This document shows positions 23,602-33,396 of a DNA stretch of 64,000 nt, piece after piece. How positions within the stretch are numbered: the stretch's first letter is position 1; each line of letters opens with the position of its first letter. The notes beneath the pieces were generated by a model. It searched no databases and was not told the DNA's origin. It saw only the letters and a program-made list of their open reading frames with translations. The stretch is from RDXT01 sp033765305 (lineage in GTDB: Bacteria; Bacteroidota; Bacteroidia; J057). The stretch is taken from assembly GCA_033765305.1 (NCBI GenBank), contig JANRID010000056.1, positions 1-64,000 on the forward strand. Reading direction: 5' to 3'. The translations under genes were made by a program, and so were the position numbers.

Positions 23602-26600
23602 TCAGTTCTTCTTCCACTCCGGCAGACGTCCCGGCGTGTAGGGGGCGCCTGCGGCTTCGAACTGCTGTTCGAGCTGGGCAATATCGGCGAGGAGCGTCTT
23701 CAGCTGCGCCTGCACCGGCCCGAAGGCCTCGCCGGCGATCCGCAGCCCGTCGCGCTGCGTCTGCGTGGGCGCGCTGGAGTTGTACCAGAGGCCGTACACG
23801 ATGTCCTCGACCCGGTTGACGATGGCAGGCGGCTGCGGAAATTCCCGCCGCGCCAGGCTGGCGTCGCCCGTCAGGGCGCGCTGCACGTCCATCAGCCGCC
23901 CTTCGAGCGACTTGACCTGCTGCATCAGCGCCACCGGTGCCGCCGGCGTCTGCAGCAGCGCCGATTTCAGGCTCTTGACCTTCTGCTCCAGTTCGCCGCG
24001 CAGGCTCACCGCGCCAAATACAGCCCGGCGCAGATCGCTCACCTCGTCCTGGAAAGCCAGCACCGCCGCCCGGTCGGGCGCCGGCAGCACCGCGTGGTTC
24101 AGCGGCTTGATCACAAAGGGCTGCGGCCCGGCCAGCTCCGAGGGCACGCCGTTGACGACCTTGCTCAGCGATACGGAATACGTGCCGGGCAGCGCCATGT
24201 AGCCGCCGCTAGGCGCTTCCGTCGAGCTGGGATTGACCGGCGTCACCGGCGGGTAGCGGAAGTTCCACACCGCCCGCGCCACGCCTGCCGAGGCGCCCGC
24301 CCGGATCCGCGTGACCACCGCGCCTTGGGCATCCGTCACCGTCAGCAGCAGATAGGGCGCTTCTTCCTCGTCCTCGGCCCGGATCTCCGCCGCGCTGGGG
24401 TAGGGAACCGGCTGCTTGGCATCCGTCAGCTTCTTCTCCGCCTCCTTGCGCAGCTCCTTGCGCGTCTTGATGCCTTCTTTGAGGTAATAGGTGAATACCG
24501 CCCCGACCGGCGGATTGGGCGCGGTGAAGTACGATTCGCCCTGGAAGGACTTGTCGGCGTCGCCCAGGGGCGTCGCCGGATGGAACATCAGCGCATCTTT
24601 CACGGGGAACAGGGCAGCCTCTTTCTCCAGCGTCTCCTTGCTCAGGCCCCGGAGCGGCGTATAATCGTCCAGGATGTAAAACCCGCGCCCGAAGGTGGCC
24701 AGCACCAGGTCGTTTTCCCGGCGCTGGATATCGAGATCGCGCACGGCAATGGTCGGCAGGCCGCCCTTGAGCTGGATCCATTCCTTGCCGCCGTCGGCGG
24801 TGAAGAAGACGCCGAATTCGGTGCCCGCAAAGAGCAGGTCCGGATTCACATGGTCCTGGGCGATGCTGTACACCGAGCCGCGTTCGGGCAGATTGCCCTG
24901 GATGGCGGTCCAGGTGCGGCCCCGGTCGCCGCTTTTGAACAGATAAGGCTTGAAATCGCCGTTTTTGTGGTTGTTGAACGCCGCGTAGAGGGTGTTCGCA
25001 TCGTGCAGCGAGGCGATGATCATGTTCACGTAGGTGCGCTCCGGCACGCCGGGCACCGACTCGATTCTGCGCCACGTGCCGCCGCCGTCTTCGCTCACCT
25101 GAATCAGGCCGTCGTCGGTGCCCACGTACAGGACGCCGGCGGCCTTCGGCGATTCAGCCAGGGCCGTAATATTGCCGTAGAATGAAGTGGAGGCATTCTT
25201 CGCTACCGCATCCATGCCCCACACCCGGTCCATCACCGGCAGGGTATTGCGGTCGATCTGGCGTGTAAGGTCGGGGCTGACGGCTGTCCAGCTGTTGCCG
25301 CGGTCATCGCTGCGGAAGAGGCGGTTGGCGGCGAAATACAGCCGCGTGGGACTGTGCGGGCTGATAATCAGCGGCGAATCCCAGTTCCAGCGGAGCGCAG
25401 GCTCGTCTTTGCCGGGCTGGGGCTGGATGTAGAGCTGCTCGCCGCTGCGCTTGTCGAAGCGGTAGAGGTTGCCGTACTGGTACTGCGAATAGACGATGTC
25501 CGGATTTTCGGGATCCACCGCCGACTCGAAGCCGTCGCCGCCCAGCGTCACGAACCAGTCGGCATTGCTGATGCCGTGGCCGTTGAGGGTGCGGGAGGGG
25601 CCGCCGAGGCTGTAGTTGTCCTGGGTGCCGCCGTAGATATTGTAAAACGGCAGGGCATTGTCCGTTGTCACCTTGTAAAACTGGGTGACAGGCAGGTTGG
25701 ATTTGAAATGCCAGTTCTGGCCGCGGTCGTAGCTCTCGTAGATGCCCCCATCACAGCCGGCGAGGTAGTAGTCGGGAAATTTGGGGTCGATCCAGAGGGC
25801 GTGGTTGTCCACGTGCTTGAATTTCTCGCCCAGGGGCCGGAAGGTTTTGCCGCCGTCGTCCGTGACGCGGATCAGCATGTCCATCACATAGACGCGGTCG
25901 GCATGCACGGGGTCGCAGAAGATTTCCTGGTAATAATTGCCCGATGTGGAAGTGCTGCTGCGCTTTTCCCAGGAGGCGCCGCGGTTCTGGCTGCGGAAAA
26001 AGCCGCCTGCATCGCCCGAAGCTTCGATAATGGCATAGACGACGTCGGGATTGACAGGCGAAATGGCCAGGCCGATGCGGCCTACGTCGCCGGAGGGCAG
26101 GCCTGCGCTCAGCTTATCCCAGGTTTCGCCGCCATCCGTCGATTTATACAGGGCAGATTCGGGGCCACCTGCGATGAGGGTCCACACATGGCGGCGGCGC
26201 TGCCAGGCCGAGGCATACAGGATATCGGGGTTGCGGGGATCGATGATCACTTCGTTGACGCCGGTATTGGGGCTGATGTCCAGGACTTTGCGCCAGTTTT
26301 TGCCGCCGTCCGACGACTTGTAGAGGCCGCGGTCGCCGCCGGGCGACCAGAGCGGGCCCTGGGCCGCCACAAAGACGGTCTGGGAATTGCGCGGATCCAC
26401 GACGATGCGTCCGATGTGCTCGGAGGCCTTGAGGCCCATGTGCTTCCAGGACTTGCCGCCGTCTTCCGACTTGTACACGCCGTCGCCGTAGGCCACGGAG
26501 CGCTGGGCGTTGTTTTCGCCCGTCCCCACCCACACGACATGCGGGTTGCCGGGGTCGAGGGCCACGCAGCCGATGGAGTAGGACCCCTGGCTGTCGAAGA

Positions 26601-26907
26601 GCGGCTCGAAGGTAGTGCCGTTGTTGACCGTCTTCCAGACGCCGCCGGAAGCCACGGCGATGTAGTATTCGGCGCGGTTGGCCGGGTTGACGGCCAGGTC
26701 GATGATCCGGCCGGAAGTCAGCGCCGGGCCCACGGAGCGGAACTTCAGCCCGGAGACGGTGCTGCTGCTCAGGAGTTTCTTCGGCTCTTCTTTGGGGGTT
26801 TCGGCGGGGGAATCGGCCTTGGGCTTCGGTTTCTGGGCCCGCAGGGATGCTGCCGGCAGGCAGAGGGCCAGCGCGAGCAGGCAAATCGTAACAGGGTTCA
26901 GTCGCAT
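23602..26907 (-). CDS. Secreted sortilin/VPS10-like BNR-repeat protein
   Basis: The 1101-residue protein has a signal peptide (LLALALCLPAASLRAQ). Two beta-propellers follow, built of BNR/Asp-box repeats (YKSEDGGKSW, YKSSDGGKNW, YKSTDGGETW, FRSDDRGNSW, FKSGDRGRTW) over residues ~50-720, as in sortilin N-domains and the glycosyl-hydrolase-annotated proteins common in Bacteroidota. The C-terminal ~300 residues contain a helical segment. There is no T9SS tail, so periplasmic or outer-membrane-associated location is likely. The family's enzymatic role is doubtful; binding or scaffolding is as likely. It lies downstream of a MacB-like permease on the same strand, with a structured 170-bp gap. Confidence 0.85.
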   Translation of the reverse strand: MRLNPVTICLLALALCLPAASLRAQKPKPKADSPAETPKEEPKKLLSSSTVSGLKFRSVGPALTSGRIIDLAVNPANRAEYYIAVASGGVWKTVNNGTTFEPLFDSQGSYSIGCVALDPGNPHVVWVGTGENNAQRSVAYGDGVYKSEDGGKSWKHMGLKASEHIGRIVVDPRNSQTVFVAAQGPLWSPGGDRGLYKSSDGGKNWRKVLDISPNTGVNEVIIDPRNPDILYASAWQRRRHVWTLIAGGPESALYKSTDGGETWDKLSAGLPSGDVGRIGLAISPVNPDVVYAIIEASGDAGGFFRSQNRGASWEKRSSTSTSGNYYQEIFCDPVHADRVYVMDMLIRVTDDGGKTFRPLGEKFKHVDNHALWIDPKFPDYYLAGCDGGIYESYDRGQNWHFKSNLPVTQFYKVTTDNALPFYNIYGGTQDNYSLGGPSRTLNGHGISNADWFVTLGGDGFESAVDPENPDIVYSQYQYGNLYRFDKRSGEQLYIQPQPGKDEPALRWNWDSPLIISPHSPTRLYFAANRLFRSDDRGNSWTAVSPDLTRQIDRNTLPVMDRVWGMDAVAKNASTSFYGNITALAESPKAAGVLYVGTDDGLIQVSEDGGGTWRRIESVPGVPERTYVNMIIASLHDANTLYAAFNNHKNGDFKPYLFKSGDRGRTWTAIQGNLPERGSVYSIAQDHVNPDLLFAGTEFGVFFTADGGKEWIQLKGGLPTIAVRDLDIQRRENDLVLATFGRGFYILDDYTPLRGLSKETLEKEAALFPVKDALMFHPATPLGDADKSFQGESYFTAPNPPVGAVFTYYLKEGIKTRKELRKEAEKKLTDAKQPVPYPSAAEIRAEDEEEAPYLLLTVTDAQGAVVTRIRAGASAGVARAVWNFRYPPVTPVNPSSTEAPSGGYMALPGTYSVSLSKVVNGVPSELAGPQPFVIKPLNHAVLPAPDRAAVLAFQDEVSDLRRAVFGAVSLRGELEQKVKSLKSALLQTPAAPVALMQQVKSLEGRLMDVQRALTGDASLARREFPQPPAIVNRVEDIVYGLWYNSSAPTQTQRDGLRIAGEAFGPVQAQLKTLLADIAQLEQQFEAAGAPYTPGRLPEWKKN

Positions 26908-26997
26908 AGTCCGGGGTTAAGGGAACAGATCAGGCTGGTTCAAACCCCAAAAATAGCAGAAAAGGGATACGGTAGGGGAATCGTTGGAGGATGGGTA

Positions 26998-27057
26998 GGG
27001 CTGGTCTTTTAGAATAGCGCCATAATCTGCAGGACGCTATTCCCTGCAGCCCAGCCC
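26998..27057 (-). other. Structured intergenic element with competing hairpins
   Basis: GGGCTGG (26998-27004) pairs with CCAGCCC (27051-27057). Inside these arms GAATAGCG (27012-27019) pairs with CGCTATTC (27035-27042). A third pair, CTGCAGG (27027-27033) with CCTGCAG (27043-27049), interlocks with the second and excludes it. It lies between the permease stop and the sortilin start on the minus strand, so it would be in a shared transcript. It could be a terminator/attenuator or processing site; there is no U-tract. Confidence 0.5.
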
Positions 27058-27077
27058 CATGTCCTCATATTACTGCC

Positions 27078-28346
27078 TTACACCGCCCGGATCGCCACCA
27101 CCGGATCTACGCTCGCGGCCATCAGCGCCGGCGCAAAGCCGGCCAGCAGCCCCGTCGCCACCGAGATCGAAATGCCGGCCAGCATGATGCCCGGATCGAA
27201 ATACACGTGGAACGGCATGCCCGAAGCGCTGAGCGCCAGCTCGATCAGCGAGCCGATGCCAAGCACGATCCCCAGGCCGATGAGCCCCCCGATGAGGCAG
27301 ATCAGCACTGCTTCGGTGATGAACTGGTACAGGATGAAGCCCCGCGTGGCGCCCAGCGCCTTCTGCACGCCGATCTCGTTGGTGCGCTCCCGCACGGAGA
27401 TGTACATGATGTTGCCGATGCTGAAGGCGCCGATGAGCAGCGAGAAGATCGAGATCACCCAGCCGCCGGTGGACAGATAGCCGAAGATACTGGCCACATT
27501 GTTCATCAGCGCCTCCTGCTTGTTGATGGCGAAGTTGTTCTCCGCCGTAGGCTTCAGGCCCCGCGCAGCGCGGATCAGGCCGATGACTTCATTTTCGACC
27601 ATCGGCATCATCTCGTAGCTGCTGGCCTTGACGGTGATCAGGCGCTCCACGGAGCGGCGCTCGGTGTTGAGCATCCGGACGAAGATGGAATAGGGCACAT
27701 ATACCCGGTCGTCGTCGCTGCTTTCGCCCGGGAAAAAGCCCGGCCCTTTGCGCTTGAGCACCCCGATGATCTGGAGGCGCTTGCCGCGCACGGTGATGCG
27801 CTTGCCTACAGGCTGGCCTTCCGGAAAGAGGTTTTTGGCGATGTTGTCCCCCACAATGCAGACACCGCTGCCGAGGTGGCTCTCCAGCTCGGAAAAATAC
27901 CGCCCCTGGCTGAATTCCGGCGCCAGCACCGCCGACAGGTCGTGGGTGACGCCGGTCATGGCGATGTTGGTCAGGCTGCGCCCGCCGTCGGCCTTGATCG
28001 TCTGATTCGTCGCCGTCGCCTCGAACATCACGCCCTGCACGTTGCGCAGGTTCTGCTTGAGCTTCTGGTAGTCGCGGTAGCTGACCCGCGGGCGGTTGAC
28101 GAATTTATACCACTCCTGGTTCCGCTCGGCCCAGGGCCAATGGTGGACAAACATGGTGGTATTGCCCAGCTTGGAGAGGTTGTTGGTCACCGAGCGCTGC
28201 ATGGAATTGACCATCGTGAGGATGGACACCACGGCGAAGATGCCCGTAGCGACCCCGAGCATCGTCAGAAACGAGCGGAGACGGTTGCTGCGGATGGCTT
28301 TGACCGCAATGGCGGTGCCTTCAAAGACGAGCTGGCGGAGGTTCAT
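27078..28346 (-). CDS. MacB-like ABC transporter permease (FtsX/MacB_PCD)
   Basis: The 422-residue protein has an N-terminal TM helix (~21-46), a large periplasmic MacB core domain (~50-260) and three C-terminal TM helices (~300, 345, 390) forming the FtsX domain. The typical VRERTNEIGVQKALGAT loop is present. It belongs to the MacB/LolE type that transduces mechanical force to periplasmic partners rather than forming a channel. No ATPase or membrane-fusion protein gene is adjacent, so its partners are encoded elsewhere. Downstream is the sortilin-like gene. Confidence 0.92.
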   Translation of the reverse strand: MNLRQLVFEGTAIAVKAIRSNRLRSFLTMLGVATGIFAVVSILTMVNSMQRSVTNNLSKLGNTTMFVHHWPWAERNQEWYKFVNRPRVSYRDYQKLKQNLRNVQGVMFEATATNQTIKADGGRSLTNIAMTGVTHDLSAVLAPEFSQGRYFSELESHLGSGVCIVGDNIAKNLFPEGQPVGKRITVRGKRLQIIGVLKRKGPGFFPGESSDDDRVYVPYSIFVRMLNTERRSVERLITVKASSYEMMPMVENEVIGLIRAARGLKPTAENNFAINKQEALMNNVASIFGYLSTGGWVISIFSLLIGAFSIGNIMYISVRERTNEIGVQKALGATRGFILYQFITEAVLICLIGGLIGLGIVLGIGSLIELALSASGMPFHVYFDPGIMLAGISISVATGLLAGFAPALMAASVDPVVAIRAV

Positions 28347-28527
28347 GCGCGAATACCTGAAAGCCGGTGGGCAGCGCCGGCGGGAAGGCCCGGGTCCAGA
28401 TGCAATTGCAAAGTAACAAACGGGTAACTAAACCCAAGGGTTCGCGTTATACCGGGAAAGATTTGTCTTTTCTCTTCCGGACGGATCGCCTATCTTACGA
28501 CGTGACGAGGAGCTGATTTAACCTGAA

Positions 28528-29793
28528 ATGCAGATGAAGATTCGCATGTTGCTGGTATGCCTGCTGGCAGCCCTGAGCGGTGCCCGGGCCGATCACCTGC
28601 TGATTCCGATGGATTACGCCCAGAACAACCACCTGAAAGCCTATGGGATTGCCTATTGGGTGCTGGAGCACCAGGTGGAGGTCGACTGGCTGCTCAATTA
28701 CCGGGGCGGCAGCTTCATGTTCCGCTATGCGCCGCCCTTCGAGCAGGAGCTCCAGATCCGGGGGGTGAAGTACGAACGCATCTCCGACGGGAAATCAGCG
28801 GAGATTCTCGCCTATGTCGCCTCCGAATCCGTCAACATGGATGCGGTGAAGCTGGAAAAAGCCCCCAAAGTGGCGGTCTACACGCCCAAAAACAAGCAGC
28901 CCTGGGATGATGCCGTCACCCTGGCGCTCACGTATGCTGAAATTCCCTACGAGGTGATCTACGACCCGGAGGTGCTGGACGGCAAGCTGTCCGAATACGA
29001 CTGGCTGCACCTGCACCATGAGGATTTTACGGGGCAGTACGGCAAATTTTACTCCGCCTACCACACCTATCAGTGGTATCAGGAGGATGTGCGCGCCCAG
29101 GAGGCCACCGCGCGCATGTACGGATATTCCAAGGTGAGCCAGATGAAGCTGGGCGTGGCCCTGAAGATTAAGGAATACCTGTCCAACGGCGGTTTCCTCT
29201 TCGCCATGTGCTCCGCCACCGATACCTATGACATTGCCCTTGCGGCCGAAGGCGTGGACATCTGCAGCGCAGAGTTCGACCACGACGCTGCCGACCCCGC
29301 AGCCCAGGACAAGCTCCAGTACGACCGCGCCCTGGCATTTGAAAATTTCACCCTGGTGCGCAGCCCCTACGCCTACGAATTCTCCGACATCGATACCAAC
29401 CATCCCACCCGCCCGATCTCGGAGGCCATGGATTATTTCACCCTCTTCGAGTTTTCGGCGAAATGGGACCCCGTGCCTACCATGCTCTGCCAGAACCATA
29501 CGCAGACCGTCAAGGGATTCATGGGGCAAACCACCGGCTTCCGCAAGAGCATGCTCAAGGATGAAGTGCTGGTGCTGGGCGAATTGAAAGCCTACGACGA
29601 GGCCCGCTACATCCACGGCAACTACGGCAAGGGCATGTGGACCTACTACGGCGGCCACGATCCGGAAGATTACCGCCACCTGGTCGGCGAGGAGCCCACC
29701 GACCTGAACCTGCATCCCAATTCGCCCGGCTACCGCCTGATTCTCAACAACATCCTCTTCCCCGCTGCCCGCAAGAAGCACCAGAAAACCTGA
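28528..29793 (+). CDS. Secreted glutamine-amidotransferase-like protein (often auto-named 'asparagine synthetase B')
   Basis: The 421-residue protein has a signal peptide (MLLVCLLAALSGARA; starts at 28528 or 28534). The body starts LLIPMDYAQNNHLKAYGIAYW, a pattern conserved in a Bacteroidota family commonly labelled asparagine synthetase B. However, there is no N-terminal Cys nucleophile and no PPi-loop of AsnB. A segment with GGFLFAMCSATDTYDIALAA resembles the nucleophile-elbow region of class I amidotransferase or DJ-1-like folds (Cys in AMCSA). A real asparagine synthetase activity is therefore unlikely; its function is unknown. Confidence 0.7.
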   Translation: MQMKIRMLLVCLLAALSGARADHLLIPMDYAQNNHLKAYGIAYWVLEHQVEVDWLLNYRGGSFMFRYAPPFEQELQIRGVKYERISDGKSAEILAYVASESVNMDAVKLEKAPKVAVYTPKNKQPWDDAVTLALTYAEIPYEVIYDPEVLDGKLSEYDWLHLHHEDFTGQYGKFYSAYHTYQWYQEDVRAQEATARMYGYSKVSQMKLGVALKIKEYLSNGGFLFAMCSATDTYDIALAAEGVDICSAEFDHDAADPAAQDKLQYDRALAFENFTLVRSPYAYEFSDIDTNHPTRPISEAMDYFTLFEFSAKWDPVPTMLCQNHTQTVKGFMGQTTGFRKSMLKDEVLVLGELKAYDEARYIHGNYGKGMWTYYGGHDPEDYRHLVGEEPTDLNLHPNSPGYRLILNNILFPAARKKHQKT

Positions 29794-29796
29794 TGC

Positions 29797-32700
29797 TCAG
29801 GGGCGTGCGATGTGCACGCGGAGGTAGCGCAGCGGCTCGCCCTGCCGCTCCACAGCCAGCAGGTACAGTCCTGCCGGCACAGGCGGCAGCGGAAGCTCCA
29901 CGTCCGGCTCCGGGGCCGGCTGCCACGCATGGAGGACCTTTCCGTGCAGATCGAGCAGGGCAGCAGCGGTAACCGGCACCTCGCTTTCAAGGCGCAGCCA
30001 GCTGCGGGCGGGGTTGGGATAGCAGCGCAGCGCGGCGGATGCTTCGGGCTGGTTGGCGGTTAAACTGCTGATTTTCAAGCAGTAATCCTCTGTTTCGCCG
30101 GTCTGGGCGGTGCCGCAGGCTTCGGGGTTTGCTTCGCCGCGCAGCGTCCAGCGCATCCGCACCGCGCCCGGTGCCTGCCCCGCCGGCACCGGCAGGCTGC
30201 CTGAAACCGTATCGCTCAGCACGCTGTCCGCGCTGAGCACCAGCTCCGCCGCCGAAAAGGCGCCGTCGCGGTTCCAGTCGGCCCATGCGCGCCACCACCG
30301 GGGGCCGGCCGGGCCCTGCGCCTGTGCGCGCAGCGTGTACGCCTCGCCCGCGCGCAGCGCGATGCTCAGCCCCGTAAAGTCGCCGTAGCCCCCGTCCGGA
30401 CCGGTCTGGAATCCCTGCCCCCCCGCCGAGGTGGACTGGATCCATAGCGGGCTGCCCGCCGGGCCCGAAGCGGCGCAGGCGCTCAGATCCCGGCAGTCTC
30501 CGCAGCCGGGGCCCAGATAAGTCAGCGGGGCGGAAAATGCGCTGCCGGTTTCGCTGCACAGGGCCTGCACCTGGACCGTATGGGCCAGGCAGTTGGGCGC
30601 CGGGCGGAACCGGAAGGGCGGGGCCTGCGCCGTAAACGTCTGCACCGCACCCGCCCGCACGATGCGGACCCGGTAGCCCGATGCGCCGGGCACCGGCGCC
30701 CAGCGGACCTCGGCGCTGTCAGGGCCGGCAGGCGTCACGCTGATCCCGGCAGGGGCGGCACAGAGCGGCTGGCCGGAGGCGGTCAGCAGCACGCAGTAGT
30801 CCTCGGTCTCGCCTCCGGCAAAGGTGCCGCAGGCCGCAGGCACTTCCGTGCCCGAAAACCCCGGAAAGCGCATCACCACCCGCAGCCGCGTAAGGCCCGG
30901 CAGGGCCCCCGCCGGAATCCGCAGCGTATCCGTGACCTCGCCCCGCAGGTTCAGCGCCTGGTACAGCCGCTCCGTGGAATCGGCAAACTGGCCATCCTGA
31001 TCCGCATCCAGCCAGACCCCCCAGCTTTCTTTGAAGGCAAATCCGGGAAAGCCCGGCGTGAGCACAAACGTATAGGCCGAATCGATGGCCAGCTGGGCAG
31101 CAGGAGCGGTCTGGGCGGCATAGCCGCCGTCGGCGCCGCTGACCCGGTCCAGCGGCCCGATCCGCACCCCGGCTATCCACTCGAAGGAGTTGTCCTGGCC
31201 GTTGGAGGGGCAGTACGCCGAATCGATGCAGGTGCCGCAGCCGAGCGTGCGGAACAGCAGCAGCGGCGAGAATCCGTTGTTCAGGCTGCCGCAGATCGCC
31301 TGCACCTGGGCCTCATAGCCCGTGCAGGGGAGAAGGCCCGTCAGGATGGCGCCGGCCTGCGGGCTGCTGAGCTGCTGCCACGCGCTGCTGCCGCTTTCCC
31401 GGTACCGGACCAGATAGGACCCTGCGCCAAACACCGGCTGCCACTGCAGCAAGGCCCCGCCGGCGCTGAGGGATGCGGTCTGCAGCCCTTCGGGCGGCGC
31501 GCAGCAGCCTTCGGTGCGGAAGGTCCGGATGGAGAAATAGCCGCTGCTGTCGCCCCCGCACAGGGTTTGCACCTGGTACTCATAGACCGCGCAGGGCGTC
31601 AGCCCGGAAATCCGGACCGAATCCTGGCCCTGCACGCCGGCCAGGGTCCAGGCGCTGCTGCCCTGCATGCGGTAGCGGATGCGGTACTGCCCGGCGGGCC
31701 CGGCAGTGCTCCAGCCGATGACGGCGCTGGTATCCAAGAGATTGCGCACCTGCAGCTGGAAGGGCGGCAGGCAGCTGGAGGACAGCAGCGTGCAGCTGTC
31801 GGCCTGGAGCAGCAGCGCCTTGAAGGCATCGAGGCGGCCGCCGCTGGCCGTGAGCCCCTGGAGCGCAGCCAGGGTATCTACCCCGCGCAGCAGGAAGGCC
31901 CGCATGGCCAGGAGCACCGAAGGCGGATCGTTGCGGTACTGGACCATCAGGGCCGGACAGGCGGCGGAAAACAGCAGGGCAATGGCGCCGCTCACGTGGG
32001 GCGCTGCCATCGAGGTGCCGGTGTTGTAGCCGTACTGGCTGCCGGGGTAGGTGCTGTACACCTGGGTGCCGGGCGCGCCGAGGTCGATGTGGGTATCGCC
32101 GAAGGCGGAGCCGCCGTTGAGCTGGTCGGTATTTGTGGTATTGGTGACGGCCAGGACGAAGGGGCTGGGGCAGGTGGAGGGAATATCGCCGGCGGCGTCC
32201 ACATCGGAGGCATTGTTCATGGTGGACACCACGCTCAGAATGCCGGCAGCGCCCAGGCTGTCGTAGAGGGCGCACCAGATGGGATAATTGAACGGCTGGC
32301 CGAAATCCACGCCGAACGAGGAATTGGCCGCCACGACGAAGGCTCCTTCCTGCCCGCTGGAAGCGTCGTAGCGGCGGCGCTGCTCCAGCACATAGGTGTA
32401 GGCCTCCATGACGATGGCCTCGTTGCCGGAGGCGCCCGCTACGGGCAGCAATTGCACCTCCGGGCATACGCCGCTGACACCCAGGGCATTGCCGCCGATG
32501 GCGCCTGCGATGCCGGCCACGTGCGTGCCGTGCAGCGCGCCGGGGATAGCACCCGTCGCCTGGTAGGCATTCCATCCGTCGTAGTCGTCGGCGTAGCCGT
32601 TCTGATCGTCGTCGAGCCCGTTTCCGGGGATTTCCTGCTGGTTTTTCCAGAAATGCAGATCCGCATGCGCGAGGTCGAAGCCCTCGTCGATGACGGCGAT

Positions 32701-33189
32701 GACCAGGGTATCGCCCAGGAGGGTAAGGCCGCCGGTGCTCAGGTCCCAGGCCAGGGTGGCGGCGATGTCGGCGCCGGGCAGGCCGCCGAGCTGGCCGGTG
32801 TTCAGGAGCGGCCACTGCTGGGCAAACTGCGGGTCATCGGGCACATACTGGGTATGGCGCGGCGCGACGTAGTGGTTCCATTGCGCCAGCAGGACGGATT
32901 TGTGGCGCTGGAGCTCCAGCAGCACGCGCTCCGGGTCTCCGGCTTCGCTGAAGCCCAGCAGATAGAGGCCCATGCGGGCCGAAACTGCCCGCTCCGGGTA
33001 GAGGCGGCTGCCGGTGAGCTGATGGAGGTCCCGCTGGATCTGCGCAAGTTCTGCGCCGGGCCGCAGCAGTGCCAGCACCTGGCCGGGCACACAGCCGGCA
33101 GGCTGGGCTGCAAGGGGTGCCGCAGCGCACAGCGCAGCTGCCAGCAGCAGGGAGGTCAGCACGGGAGCAGGCTGCCGGAGGCTATGCAT
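29797..33189 (-). CDS. Subtilisin-like (S8) protease with fibronectin, GEVED and T9SS type A domains
   Basis: Read from ATG 33189 (another at 33222), this ~1130-residue exoprotease has a signal peptide and an N-terminal propeptide. Its S8 catalytic triad is Asp in IAVIDEGFD, His in LHGTHVAGIAG and Ser in NTGTSMAAPHVSG. Fibronectin type III-like repeats follow, then two GEVED domains (WVDxDxDGxF / GETEDYC) and a type A T9SS sorting domain (CYPNPARSWL). It should be exported by the T9SS and act at the cell surface or in the medium. It ends 3 bp from the convergent gene's stop, without an obvious terminator. Confidence 0.92.
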   Translation of the reverse strand: MHSLRQPAPVLTSLLLAAALCAAAPLAAQPAGCVPGQVLALLRPGAELAQIQRDLHQLTGSRLYPERAVSARMGLYLLGFSEAGDPERVLLELQRHKSVLLAQWNHYVAPRHTQYVPDDPQFAQQWPLLNTGQLGGLPGADIAATLAWDLSTGGLTLLGDTLVIAVIDEGFDLAHADLHFWKNQQEIPGNGLDDDQNGYADDYDGWNAYQATGAIPGALHGTHVAGIAGAIGGNALGVSGVCPEVQLLPVAGASGNEAIVMEAYTYVLEQRRRYDASSGQEGAFVVAANSSFGVDFGQPFNYPIWCALYDSLGAAGILSVVSTMNNASDVDAAGDIPSTCPSPFVLAVTNTTNTDQLNGGSAFGDTHIDLGAPGTQVYSTYPGSQYGYNTGTSMAAPHVSGAIALLFSAACPALMVQYRNDPPSVLLAMRAFLLRGVDTLAALQGLTASGGRLDAFKALLLQADSCTLLSSSCLPPFQLQVRNLLDTSAVIGWSTAGPAGQYRIRYRMQGSSAWTLAGVQGQDSVRISGLTPCAVYEYQVQTLCGGDSSGYFSIRTFRTEGCCAPPEGLQTASLSAGGALLQWQPVFGAGSYLVRYRESGSSAWQQLSSPQAGAILTGLLPCTGYEAQVQAICGSLNNGFSPLLLFRTLGCGTCIDSAYCPSNGQDNSFEWIAGVRIGPLDRVSGADGGYAAQTAPAAQLAIDSAYTFVLTPGFPGFAFKESWGVWLDADQDGQFADSTERLYQALNLRGEVTDTLRIPAGALPGLTRLRVVMRFPGFSGTEVPAACGTFAGGETEDYCVLLTASGQPLCAAPAGISVTPAGPDSAEVRWAPVPGASGYRVRIVRAGAVQTFTAQAPPFRFRPAPNCLAHTVQVQALCSETGSAFSAPLTYLGPGCGDCRDLSACAASGPAGSPLWIQSTSAGGQGFQTGPDGGYGDFTGLSIALRAGEAYTLRAQAQGPAGPRWWRAWADWNRDGAFSAAELVLSADSVLSDTVSGSLPVPAGQAPGAVRMRWTLRGEANPEACGTAQTGETEDYCLKISSLTANQPEASAALRCYPNPARSWLRLESEVPVTAAALLDLHGKVLHAWQPAPEPDVELPLPPVPAGLYLLAVERQGEPLRYLRVHIARP

Positions 33190-33396
33190 AGGGAGGATCG
33201 GTTGGATCTGCACGATGGACATATAACGCCCCGCCGGGGCAGGAAGTTGGGGCTGGCAGGTGAAGGTAGCAAAAAGCGGCGAGGGGCCAGAGGCGGATCC
33301 GGGCGGGAATTTTTCCGAAGTACAGTTGCGCAGTAGCCGGAAGGCTGCTATTTTACATCCGGCTTCTTCGCATACTTCCCTTTACCAGCTTTTGCC

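Noticed and set aside
27012..27049. H-type pseudoknot from the interlocking stems
   Set aside because: The loop that would have to cross the 8-bp stem has zero nucleotides, so both stems cannot form together; alternative hairpins are the better reading.
30580..33336. A 918-codon frame antisense to the subtilisin gene
   Set aside because: Same artefact; the S8 catalytic motifs and T9SS tail are on the minus strand.
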